Shown one piece after another: positions 9,695 to 17,456 of a stretch of 64,000 nt of DNA. Within the stretch, counting starts at the first letter, position 1; every line of letters starts with the position of its first letter. Location: assembly GCF_030687835.1 (NCBI RefSeq), contig NZ_CP117449.1, forward strand, positions 6,019,001-6,083,000, read 5' to 3'. Made by a program: the position numbers and the translations under genes. The DNA comes from Pseudomonas hefeiensis. Lineage in GTDB: Bacteria; Pseudomonadota; Gammaproteobacteria; Pseudomonadales; Pseudomonadaceae. A model generated the notes under the pieces. It ran no database searches. It worked only from the letters and a program-made list of their open reading frames with translations, and was not told where the DNA came from.

Positions 9695-10891
9695 ATGTCC
9701 CTGCCCAGCCTGCGCCTCAAAGCCAACGCCGACCGTCGCCTGCGCGCCGGCCACCTGTGGGTCTACAGCAACGAAATCGATGTAGCCGCCACCCCGCTGC
9801 ACGGCTTCAAGGCCGGCGACCAGGCCATCCTCGAAGCCGCTGGCGGCAAGCCGTTGGGCATCGTCGCGATGAGCCCCAACAACCTGATCTGCGCCCGCCT
9901 GCTGTCCCGTGACGTGAAACTGCCATTGGACAAATCCCTGCTGGTGCATCGTCTCAACGTGGCGTTGTCGTTGCGCGAACGTCTGTTCGACAAGCCGTTC
10001 TATCGCCTGGTCTATGGCGATTCCGACCTGTTGCCTGGCTTGGTGGTCGACCGGTTCGGCGACATTCTGGTGGTGCAGATCGCCTCCGCCACCATGGAAG
10101 CCCATAAAGAAGATGTGATCGCCGCCCTGACCCAGGTCCTCAAGCCCAGCGGCATCCTGTTCAAGAACGACTCCGCCGCCCGCGACGCCGAAGGCCTGAA
10201 CCGCTACGTCGAGACGGTGTTCGGCCTCGTACCGGAGTGGGTCGCCCTGGAAGAGAACGGCGTGAAGTTCGAAGCACCGGTCATGGCAGGCCAGAAAACC
10301 GGCTGGTTCTACGACCACCGCATGAACCGCGCACGCCTGGCACCATACGCCAAGGGCAAGCGCGTCCTGGACCTGTTCAGCTACATCGGCGGCTGGGGCG
10401 TACAAGCCGCGGCGTTCGGTGCCAGCGAAGTATTCTGCGTCGACGCCTCGGCCTTCGCCCTCGATGGCGTAGAGCGCAACGCGGCGTTGAATGGCTTTGC
10501 CGAAAAGCTGACCTGCATTGAAGGCGACGTGTTCGAAGCTTTAAAAGAACTCAAGGCCAGCGAAGAACGTTTCGATGTCATCGTTGCCGACCCGCCAGCG
10601 TTCATCAAGCGCAAGAAAGACCTGAAAAACGGTGAAGGCGCCTATCGCCGCCTCAACGAACAAGCCATGCGCCTGCTCAGCAAGGACGGCATCCTGGTCA
10701 GCGCTTCGTGCTCGATGCACTTGCCCGAAGACGACCTGCAGAACATCCTGCTGACCAGCGCCCGGCACCTGGATCGCAACATCCAACTGCTCGAACGCGG
10801 CGGCCAGGGACCGGACCACCCGGTACACCCCGCCATCGCCGAAACCCGCTACATCAAGAGCATCACCTGCCGGTTGTTGCCCAACAGCTGA
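9695..10891 (+). CDS. rlmI: 23S rRNA (cytosine-C5)-methyltransferase RlmI
   Basis: 398 residues. An N-terminal PUA-like domain (RLKANADRRLRAGHLWVYSNEI) is followed by an EEHEA-like domain and a C-terminal SAM-binding Rossmann methyltransferase with VLDLFSYIGGWG and the catalytic-loop motif ADPPAFIKRKKDL. This architecture is that of RlmI/YccW, which makes m5C1962 in 23S rRNA. The Cys in VSASCSMHL is in the position of the catalytic cysteine. A GGAGCG sequence lies upstream, and a clear rho-independent terminator follows. Confidence 0.9.
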   Translation: MSLPSLRLKANADRRLRAGHLWVYSNEIDVAATPLHGFKAGDQAILEAAGGKPLGIVAMSPNNLICARLLSRDVKLPLDKSLLVHRLNVALSLRERLFDKPFYRLVYGDSDLLPGLVVDRFGDILVVQIASATMEAHKEDVIAALTQVLKPSGILFKNDSAARDAEGLNRYVETVFGLVPEWVALEENGVKFEAPVMAGQKTGWFYDHRMNRARLAPYAKGKRVLDLFSYIGGWGVQAAAFGASEVFCVDASAFALDGVERNAALNGFAEKLTCIEGDVFEALKELKASEERFDVIVADPPAFIKRKKDLKNGEGAYRRLNEQAMRLLSKDGILVSASCSMHLPEDDLQNILLTSARHLDRNIQLLERGGQGPDHPVHPAIAETRYIKSITCRLLPNS

Positions 10892-10946
10892 ATGATCTGC
10901 GGGGCCGGAGCCAAGGCTCCCGCCCCCGGACACTGACGTTCATTAC

Positions 10947-10971
10947 ACGCAGCCCTGGCTGCGTTTTTTTT
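10947..10971 (+). terminator. Rho-independent terminator of rlmI
   Basis: Stem CGCAGCC (10948-10954) and GGCTGCG (10957-10963) with a two-base loop, followed by eight T residues. It isolates the following peptide locus from rlmI transcription. Confidence 0.85.
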
Positions 10972-11074
10972 GCATGTGCGAAAAGTTACCGCGCGCTTAA
11001 GTCAATGCCTACAAATGAACTTTTCGTATGAGCCATCCCACATTATTACTAGAACTTTCCTACTCAATGTCCAC

Positions 11075-11102
11075 TTGCCAAACACCCATTAAAAACTATG
11101 AT
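11075..11102 (+). promoter_or_regulatory. Putative sigma70 promoter of the peptide locus
   Basis: TTGCCA (11075-11080), 16-bp spacer, TATGAT (11097-11102), in an AT-rich stretch unlike the flanking DNA. It would start transcription about 80 bases upstream of the peptide start codon. Inferred from consensus match only. Confidence 0.5.
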
Positions 11103-11109
11103 TGAACTG

Positions 11110-11124
11110 TCACTTCGCAAGTGA
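11110..11124. promoter_or_regulatory. Inverted repeat at the expected transcription start
   Basis: TCACTT-CGC-AAGTGA is a perfect 6-bp inverted repeat lying just downstream of the putative -10 box. It could be a regulator half-site pair or a 5' hairpin that stabilises the short peptide mRNA. Confidence 0.4.
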
Positions 11125-11183
11125 TGACTATCGAAAAGAACAACACTTACTCAAACCAATTATTTAAACAAAGGAGCTGCATC

Positions 11184-11255
11184 ATGAAAGCAATCAATCT
11201 GGAAGCTAACAAAATCGCAAACCTGGCCGGCCTGATTATTCCAACAAGCCGCTAA
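11184..11255 (+). CDS. 23-residue peptide, candidate RiPP precursor
   Basis: An ATG-initiated frame of 23 codons ending in TAA, preceded by a strong ribosome binding site (AAAGGAGCTG) 6-8 bases upstream. The peptide begins MKAINLEANKIANLAG and ends LIIPTSR. It has no signal peptide and no cysteine. The charged/polar N-terminal half could act as a leader, and the hydrophobic C-terminus with Thr, Ser and Arg as a core. The length is close to that of the PQQ precursor PqqA (about 23 residues), but the sequence has no Glu-x3-Tyr motif. It is followed by a hairpin and then by genes for a SagB-like dehydrogenase, an AurF-like oxygenase and an exporter, which is the basis for the precursor call. No modifying ThiF, YcaO, LanB or radical-SAM gene is next to it. 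Confidence 0.6.
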   Translation: MKAINLEANKIANLAGLIIPTSR

Positions 11256-11271
11256 GTCAGTAAAGGGTGGA

Positions 11272-11295
11272 GCTGGGGAGTGCCGGCGCCCCAGC
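11272..11295 (+). promoter_or_regulatory. Hairpin between peptide gene and enzyme genes
   Basis: GCTGGGG (11272-11278) pairs with CCCCAGC (11289-11295) across a 10-base loop. There is no T-tract. Its position, directly after a tiny abundant-product gene, suggests partial attenuation or mRNA stabilisation to give more peptide than enzyme. Confidence 0.5.
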
Positions 11296-11330
11296 CCATC
11301 CACACTCGCCACCCCTGCGGAAAAACCTTA

Positions 11331-12413
11331 ATGCATATAAATCCGTGCGTTTTCATACTTGCGCGCCCGCCGCATCAGATTGTATGGAACTATGAACATC
11401 ACACTCAATTCGAGCTTGATCTTCATTATTCAATTCGACTGGCACAACTGATTGACGACCCTTCACACTTCGACACTTGCAACCCCATCGATATCGAACT
11501 CCTGAATGCCGGGATATTGACAGCAGAACCCCAAAAAGCCCTCGAATGGGGGTGGGACGAGTTATCCAGAATATTTCATATCGGCACAAAGAATATTCCT
11601 TGCGAAAGTGTTCCCCAAAGCGCCAATGAATGGGCAACCCTGTATCTGCAGCATTGCAACGAGGTTCTATCATCACCGCCGCCGGCTCGCCGCCTAAAAC
11701 CGTGCCCGGTCGACCGGATTACCCTGCCTTCCTCCTCCCTGGTCGACATCGAGGACGTTTCGCTGGGACAGGCGCTTGTCAGTCGAAGCACCTCTCGCTC
11801 ATTCAGCGAACAACCCATTTCAATCGAGCAAGTCAGCACCCTCCTGTACCTGACCCTGGGCTACCTGAAAGAGCGCCCTTTCGTCCATGAGACCGGCCAT
11901 CCCGAAACACTGGGCGCACGGCGCAGCAGCCCCTCGGGCGGCGGCCTGAATACCTGCGAAGGTTATCTATACGTGCGCCACGTCTGCGGCCTGGAGCCGG
12001 GTGTCTACGCCTACCACCCGGACGAGCATGCCCTGAGCCTCGTGCAGCCGCTACCGGATGCCCCCCTGGGCCAACTGCTAAGCGGTCAGCACTTCATTGA
12101 TCCGTTGCCATTCGGGCTGTTCATCACTTCGCGCTTCGACAAGCTCTGGTGGAAGTACGAACACTCCCGTGCCTATCGAATGGCTTTTGTCGAAACGGGC
12201 CACGTGTCCCAGACCTTTTTGATGGTGGCCACTGCGCTGGGCCTCAAGACCTGGCTGACCGGGGCATTGAGCGACCGTCAGGTGGAGCGGCTGCTTGACC
12301 TTGAAGACACTCCCGAACAGCCGTTGTTTTTTGTCGGCTGCGGTCATGGCGACGGGCAGGTCCACTGCCAGGAACTGATGGCGCTGGTCAATGGCCAGGA
12401 CTCTGCATCATGA
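11331..12413 (+). CDS. SagB/McbC-like FMN-dependent dehydrogenase
   Basis: 360 residues from the ATG at 11331; a GTG at 11280 is in frame but lies inside the hairpin. Residues 1 to about 110 form an extra N-terminal region that may be a peptide-binding winged-helix domain. From about 145 on it is a nitroreductase-fold enzyme: RSTSRSFSEQPIS, RRSSPSGGGLNTCEGYLYV (FMN-binding loop, residues 197-214), W-KYEHSRAYR with a Lys275-Tyr276 pair like the catalytic Lys-Tyr of McbC, and GHVSQTFLMVATALGL. Known SagB/McbC enzymes oxidise azolines to azoles in RiPPs such as microcin B17 and streptolysin S. No cyclodehydratase gene is present, so the reaction here is unknown. Its stop overlaps the next start (ATGA). 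Confidence 0.8.
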   Translation: MHINPCVFILARPPHQIVWNYEHHTQFELDLHYSIRLAQLIDDPSHFDTCNPIDIELLNAGILTAEPQKALEWGWDELSRIFHIGTKNIPCESVPQSANEWATLYLQHCNEVLSSPPPARRLKPCPVDRITLPSSSLVDIEDVSLGQALVSRSTSRSFSEQPISIEQVSTLLYLTLGYLKERPFVHETGHPETLGARRSSPSGGGLNTCEGYLYVRHVCGLEPGVYAYHPDEHALSLVQPLPDAPLGQLLSGQHFIDPLPFGLFITSRFDKLWWKYEHSRAYRMAFVETGHVSQTFLMVATALGLKTWLTGALSDRQVERLLDLEDTPEQPLFFVGCGHGDGQVHCQELMALVNGQDSAS

Positions 12414-13363
12414 CCGGCCCGACCTTTACTCAGATGCCTCGCTACACCTTGGGCGACTGGGATAACAAAGCTGCGGTGCGTGTGCGGAAAAACAATTACC
12501 GCCTCCCCGACGATCTGGAGCATCAACTCGCCAGTCGGGACTGGTTTGCGCCAGCCTTCATGCCCTATATCGAACATCCGCTGATCGATAAGGCGGGGCG
12601 CGCCACTGCCCAACGCCTGGCGGCCAACCACCTGGTGCATTTCCTCGACTACACCACCTTGCTCGAACACCGAGTGGTCAATCGCGCGGTGGAAACCATT
12701 GTCCATGGCGAACTGGCCGTACCGATCCCCTGCCAGATGAAAACCGCCGGCCTGCAGCTCTACACCGACGAGGGTTATCACGCACTGTTTTCCAATGAAG
12801 TGGCCGAACAGATCGCCGCCCTGTACGACATCCGCGACCGGCCGCTCCCCAGGCGCATCGGCCGACTGTTGGGCGTGATCGACGCCACAACCCCCCCGGA
12901 TCACCCCCTGGCGTGGTTTCTGCTGGGGTTCGTCTCCGAAACGATCATCGCCAAGGAGCTGCTGTCCATCACCCGCGAGACCCTGGTCTCCACGGTTTAC
13001 CAGATGCTCAGAAATCATCTCGAGGACGAGGCGCGCCATAGTCGCTATTTCAGCGAGGTGTTCCAGTACCTGTGGTCCGCCTTGGCCCCTGACCAGCGTG
13101 CCCTGGCCGCAAGGCTGCTGCTGGACGTCGTCGGCCTTTACTTCGAGCCCGACACCCCCTGGTTGATGCATAGCCTCGCCAGTGTCGGCTTCGACGAACA
13201 GGACTCTTTGAAGATCGTTGCAAACCTCCTGCAACCGGACGCTCACGCCCGACGAGTGCGCTCGGGGGCGGTATCGACTTTCGCGGCCATGCAGCAGGCA
13301 GGTTTCTTCGATGACGCCCTCAATCGGCAGATGTTCTTCCAGGCGGGGTTTATCGATGGCTGA
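12410..13363 (+). CDS. AurF-like diiron oxygenase
   Basis: 317 residues, helical. Candidate diiron ligands are Glu86, Glu121-x2-His124, Glu177 (or Glu183) and His203-x3-Glu207-x2-His210. The spacing of 35 residues between the first two Glu, the ExxH and the HxxxExxH reproduces, from memory, the AurF ligand set (E101, E136/H139, E196, H223/E227/H230). AurF and CmlI oxidise aryl amines to nitro compounds using O2. This suggests an N-oxygenase or related oxygenase acting on the peptide or a compound cut from it; the substrate is unknown. Translation is coupled to the SagB-like gene (4-bp overlap) and to the MFS gene (8-bp overlap). Confidence 0.72.
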   Translation: MTGPTFTQMPRYTLGDWDNKAAVRVRKNNYRLPDDLEHQLASRDWFAPAFMPYIEHPLIDKAGRATAQRLAANHLVHFLDYTTLLEHRVVNRAVETIVHGELAVPIPCQMKTAGLQLYTDEGYHALFSNEVAEQIAALYDIRDRPLPRRIGRLLGVIDATTPPDHPLAWFLLGFVSETIIAKELLSITRETLVSTVYQMLRNHLEDEARHSRYFSEVFQYLWSALAPDQRALAARLLLDVVGLYFEPDTPWLMHSLASVGFDEQDSLKIVANLLQPDAHARRVRSGAVSTFAAMQQAGFFDDALNRQMFFQAGFIDG

Positions 13364-14558
13364 CACTCAATATCTCGCCACACGCAAAACGGCCACTGTC
13401 GGCTTATTGCTGATGCTGACCATGCTCGGCGTATTCCCCATCGATGTGGTGCTGCCTTCGTTTCCGGCACTGTCCGAACACTTTGAGCGTCCATCGCCCG
13501 ATATCGCCCTGTCTGTCAGTCTGTTCGCGGTGGGTATCGCCCTGTCGCAATTGTTGGTCGGCCCGCTTTCCGACGCCATGGGGCGAAAAAACCTGTTGTT
13601 GATCGGGATCATCGTCTCCGCCTTCGGTGCAATCGGGTGCGTACTCGCCAACGACTACTGGTTCTTCCTGCTTTTCCGGGTCATCCAAGCCGTGGGATGT
13701 GGTTGTTTCGTGCTCTCTCAGGCATTGATCCAGGACCTGTTTACAGGCCAGGAGCAGCAGCGATTACGGATTTTCCTGGTCACCTGCGGCGGCATTTTCA
13801 TTTCCGTTTCACCCTTGGCCGGCACCGGGCTGCAAAGCTGGATGGGCTGGCGCGGCAGCTTCCTGGTATTCATTGCCCTGGCTGTCAGTGTGTTTTTGAG
13901 TGCCAGTCTCCTACTCAAGCCTTTACCAGCGGATAGCCAACCCAGGCGCCCGGACTTCATTGCGTCCTACCGGAAGGTATGCAGTGACTTCAACTTCATG
14001 GCGTACTGGCTGACGTCAGCTTTGGCTTTTTCCTGCCATTTTTCTTTCATCGTCATCTCACCGCTGGTTTTCATCGACCAACTGCAACTGTCGGCCAAGG
14101 CTTTTTCGCTGACGTTGCTGGGCTACGGGCTGGCCTATATCGGCGGTGGAGCGCTCGCGACCGTGCTGAGCAACCGGATCGACCCACAGACGCAAATCCT
14201 CACGGGGCTGTGCCTGATCCTGACGGCGGGTGTATTGATGCTTGGGCTCTCCAGCCACCTCGGCTTGTCGGTCACTACCCTGTTGCTGCCCATGATCGTG
14301 TGCACCGCCGGAACGACCATTGCCCGTGCAGCCGCCCACACCCGGGCGATGAATATCTTCCCCGAGCAAGCCGGTACATCGGCCTCGGCCGGCAGCGTGC
14401 TGATCTTCATTATCGGCGGTTTGACCAGTGCTGCGCTCAGCCTCACTCCGCTGGACCTGCAAACCACCCTGGCCCTATGCCTGATACTGCTCAGCTTCCT
14501 GGGGCTGGGGCTCAATGGTCTACTTCGGCATCGCCACAGGGCGCTGGCGACGGGTTGA
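13356..14558 (+). CDS. MFS exporter, Bcr/CflA family
   Basis: About 400 residues from ATG 13356 (overlapping the oxygenase stop by 8 bases), with 12 predicted hydrophobic segments. It has the drug-H+ antiporter-1 features GPLSDAMGRKNLLLIG (motif A, loop 2-3) and the ALSQLLVGPLSD/AVGCGCFVLSQALIQDL segments typical of Bcr/CflA proteins. It probably exports the product of the peptide locus across the inner membrane and may give self-protection. It is the last gene of the coupled unit. A longer frame starting at 13218 would overlap the oxygenase by 146 bp and is unlikely. Confidence 0.85.
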   Translation: MADTQYLATRKTATVGLLLMLTMLGVFPIDVVLPSFPALSEHFERPSPDIALSVSLFAVGIALSQLLVGPLSDAMGRKNLLLIGIIVSAFGAIGCVLANDYWFFLLFRVIQAVGCGCFVLSQALIQDLFTGQEQQRLRIFLVTCGGIFISVSPLAGTGLQSWMGWRGSFLVFIALAVSVFLSASLLLKPLPADSQPRRPDFIASYRKVCSDFNFMAYWLTSALAFSCHFSFIVISPLVFIDQLQLSAKAFSLTLLGYGLAYIGGGALATVLSNRIDPQTQILTGLCLILTAGVLMLGLSSHLGLSVTTLLLPMIVCTAGTTIARAAAHTRAMNIFPEQAGTSASAGSVLIFIIGGLTSAALSLTPLDLQTTLALCLILLSFLGLGLNGLLRHRHRALATG

Positions 14559-14825
14559 AGGTTGCCAGTCGTCATCCCGAGCGCGACATTGGCGCCCGAT
14601 CAGCACTTTGCGTCATTTCATCCTGACGCCAGCGGTGTAGAATCGCGACATTCATCGCCATTCATCCCCGGCGGGTTTATGAGCTCATGCTGAGGCGCGC
14701 AGTGATCCTGCAAAGTCGTCGGCCACTTCCGGACACACGGCCAAACCCGGGTGTTCCAGACGTCAACAGAAGCTCACTTCCCATTGATACCTGATACGTA
14801 CCTGATTTGCCGCCCGGAGTGCTCC

Positions 14826-16667
14826 ATGCCTGATTACCGCTCGAAAACATCCACACATGGCCGCAACATGGCCGGCGCCCGTGCATTGTGGCGCGCCACG
14901 GGGATGAAGGATGACGACTTCAAAAAGCCGATCATCGCCATTGCCAACTCCTTCACCCAGTTCGTGCCAGGCCATGTCCATCTCAAGGACCTGGGCCAAC
15001 TGGTTGCCCGGGAGATCGAACGCGTTGGCGGTGTAGCCAAAGAGTTCAACACCATTGCCGTGGATGACGGTATCGCCATGGGCCACGACGGCATGCTTTA
15101 TTCGTTGCCCAGTCGCGAGATCATCGCCGACTCGGTCGAATACATGGTCAATGCCCATTGCGCCGATGCCATCGTGTGCATTTCCAACTGCGACAAGATC
15201 ACCCCCGGCATGCTTATGGCGGCCTTACGCCTGAACATCCCGGTGATCTTCGTTTCCGGCGGCCCGATGGAAGCCGGCAAGACCAAGCTCGCCAGCCATG
15301 GCCTTGACCTGGTGGACGCCATGGTGATCGCCGCCGACTCCAGCGCGTCTGACGAGAAAGTCGCGGAGTACGAGCGCAGCGCCTGCCCGACCTGCGGTTC
15401 GTGCTCCGGCATGTTCACCGCCAACTCGATGAACTGCCTGACCGAAGCCCTGGGCCTGGCCCTGCCGGGCAACGGTTCAACCCTCGCCACCCACAGCGAT
15501 CGCGAACAGCTGTTCCTGCAGGCCGGCCGGACCATCGTCGAGCTCTGCAAGCGTTACTACGGTGAGAACGACGAGTCGGTGCTGCCGCGCAACATCGCCA
15601 ACTTCAAGGCGTTCGAAAACGCCATGACCCTGGACATCGCCATGGGCGGTTCCACCAACACCATCCTGCATTTGCTGGCCGCCGCCCAGGAAGCCGAGAT
15701 CGATTTCGACCTGCGCGACATCGACCGCCTGTCCCGTCACGTGCCGCAGTTGTGCAAGGTCGCGCCGAACATCCAGAAGTACCACATGGAAGACGTGCAC
15801 CGCGCCGGCGGGATCTTCAGCATCCTCGGCTCCCTGGCCCGTGGTGGCCTGCTGCACACCGACCTGCCGACCGTACACAGCAAAACCATGGCTGAGGCCA
15901 TCGCCAAGTGGGACATCACCCAGACCACCGACGAAGCCGTGCATCATTTCTTCAAGGCCGGCCCGGCAGGCATTCCGACGCAAACGGCGTTCAGCCAATC
16001 GACTCGCTGGGAAACCCTGGACGATGACCGTGAAAACGGCTGCATCCGCAGCGTCGAGCATGCGTACTCCAAAGAAGGTGGCCTGGCCGTGCTGTACGGC
16101 AACATCGCGCTGGATGGCTGCGTGGTGAAAACCGCCGGCGTCGACGAATCGATCCATGTGTTCGAAGGCAACGCCAAGATTTTCGAAAGCCAGGACAGCG
16201 CGGTGCGCGGGATCCTCGCCGACGAAGTGAAGGCCGGCGATATCGTGATCATCCGCTACGAAGGGCCAAAAGGCGGTCCGGGCATGCAGGAAATGCTTTA
16301 CCCCACGTCCTACCTGAAGTCCAAAGGCCTGGGCAAAGACTGCGCCCTGCTGACCGACGGCCGTTTCTCCGGCGGCACCTCGGGCCTGTCCATCGGCCAT
16401 GCCTCACCGGAAGCCGCCGCTGGCGGTGCCATCGGCCTGGTGCGCGACGGCGACAAAGTCCTGATCGACATTCCGAATCGCTCGATCAACCTGCTGATCA
16501 GCGATGAAGAGCTGGCCGGACGCCGTGTTGAACAGGACAACAAAGGCTGGAAGCCGGTGGAAGTGCGTCCGCGCAAAGTCACCACCGCCCTCAAGGCCTA
16601 TGCCCTGCTCGCCACCAGCGCCGACAAGGGCGCGGTGCGTAACAAGGCGATGCTCGACGGGTTGTAA
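14826..16667 (+). CDS. ilvD: Dihydroxy-acid dehydratase
   Basis: 613 residues starting at [21 protein letters not shown], preceded by a GGAG site. Motifs: [12 protein letters not shown] and the [19 protein letters not shown] iron-sulfur cysteines, [13 protein letters not shown], and [16 protein letters not shown] near the C-terminus. It catalyses dehydration of 2,3-dihydroxy-isovalerate and -methylvalerate in valine and isoleucine synthesis. The length is normal for the long IlvD form. It is followed by a strong terminator. Confidence 0.97.
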   Translation: MPDYRSKTSTHGRNMAGARALWRATGMKDDDFKKPIIAIANSFTQFVPGHVHLKDLGQLVAREIERVGGVAKEFNTIAVDDGIAMGHDGMLYSLPSREIIADSVEYMVNAHCADAIVCISNCDKITPGMLMAALRLNIPVIFVSGGPMEAGKTKLASHGLDLVDAMVIAADSSASDEKVAEYERSACPTCGSCSGMFTANSMNCLTEALGLALPGNGSTLATHSDREQLFLQAGRTIVELCKRYYGENDESVLPRNIANFKAFENAMTLDIAMGGSTNTILHLLAAAQEAEIDFDLRDIDRLSRHVPQLCKVAPNIQKYHMEDVHRAGGIFSILGSLARGGLLHTDLPTVHSKTMAEAIAKWDITQTTDEAVHHFFKAGPAGIPTQTAFSQSTRWETLDDDRENGCIRSVEHAYSKEGGLAVLYGNIALDGCVVKTAGVDESIHVFEGNAKIFESQDSAVRGILADEVKAGDIVIIRYEGPKGGPGMQEMLYPTSYLKSKGLGKDCALLTDGRFSGGTSGLSIGHASPEAAAGGAIGLVRDGDKVLIDIPNRSINLLISDEELAGRRVEQDNKGWKPVEVRPRKVTTALKAYALLATSADKGAVRNKAMLDGL

Positions 16668-16683
16668 GGGTCGTTAGCCGCAA

Positions 16684-16717
16684 TAAAAATGCCCCGCCTA
16701 GTGCGGGGCATTTTTTT
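16684..16717 (+). terminator. Rho-independent terminator of ilvD
   Basis: GCCCCGC (16691-16697) and GCGGGGC (16703-16709) with a five-base loop, flanked by A-rich 5' and seven T residues 3'. The A and T arms extend the stem, so it could act in both directions. Confidence 0.9.
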
Positions 16718-16739
16718 GCAGTGAAACAAACCACCGATG

Positions 16740-17450
16740 ATCACCTGTGCGAGCCTGCTCGCGAAAGCGGTATGTCAGTCGGAATCGATGTTGATGTGCC
16801 GCCGTCATCGCGAGCAGGCTCGCTCCCACAGTAATCCGAGCCGTCCGCAAGCCTTGCATCCCCCCACAGTAGTCCGAGTCGTTCGCAAGCCTTGCATCCC
16901 CCGCAGATCCCCTGTGGGAGCGGGCTTGCTCGCGAAAGCGGTGTGTCAGTCGCAATCGATGTTGAATGGGCCGCCGTCTTCGCGAGCAGGCTCGCTCCCA
17001 CAGTAATCCGAGTCGCTCGCAAGCCTTGCATCCCCCGCAGATCCCCTGTGGGAGCGGGCTTGCTCGCGAAAGCGGTATGTCAGTCGGAATCGATGTTGAA
17101 TGTGCCGCCGTCTTCGCGAGCAAGCCCGCTCCCACAGTAGTCCGAGTCGCTCGCAAGCCTTGCATCCCCCCGCAGATCCCCTGTGGGAGCGAGCCTGCTC
17201 GCGAAAGCGGTGTGTCAGTCGCAATCGATGTTGATGTGCCGCCGTCATCGCGAGCAGGCTCGCTCCCACAGTAATCCGAGCCGTCCGCAAGCCTTGCATC
17301 CCCCCACAGTAGTCCGAGTCGTCCGCAAGCCTTGCATCCACCGCAGATCCCCTGTGGGAGCGGGCTTGCTCGCGAAAGCGGTGTGTCAGTCGCAATCGAT
17401 GTTGAATGGGCCGCCGTCTTCGCGAGCAGGCTCGCTCCCACAAGGCTTCG
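16740..17450. repeat. Tandem array of REP pairs (five units)
   Basis: The CGAGCAGG/CGAGCAAG...CTCCCACAG core recurs at 16811, 16983, 17117, 17251 and 17423, giving spacings of 172, 134, 134 and 172 bp. Each unit holds a forward and an inverted REP separated by a CAGTCGCAATCGATGTTGA-type spacer. The two longer units contain a 38-bp internal duplication around GCAAGCCTTGCATCC. No protein-coding content; the long frames crossing it are repeat artefacts. It lies between ilvD and the phosphatase gene. Confidence 0.9.
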
Positions 17451-17456
17451 TGGGGT

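Noticed and set aside
11007..11033. Eight-codon frame (MPTNELFV) upstream of the peptide gene, considered as a leader peptide
   Set aside because: No ribosome site and it lies upstream of the likely promoter.
11184..11255. PqqA identity for the 23-residue peptide
   Set aside because: It has no Glu-x3-Tyr pair, and no pqqB-E genes are nearby.
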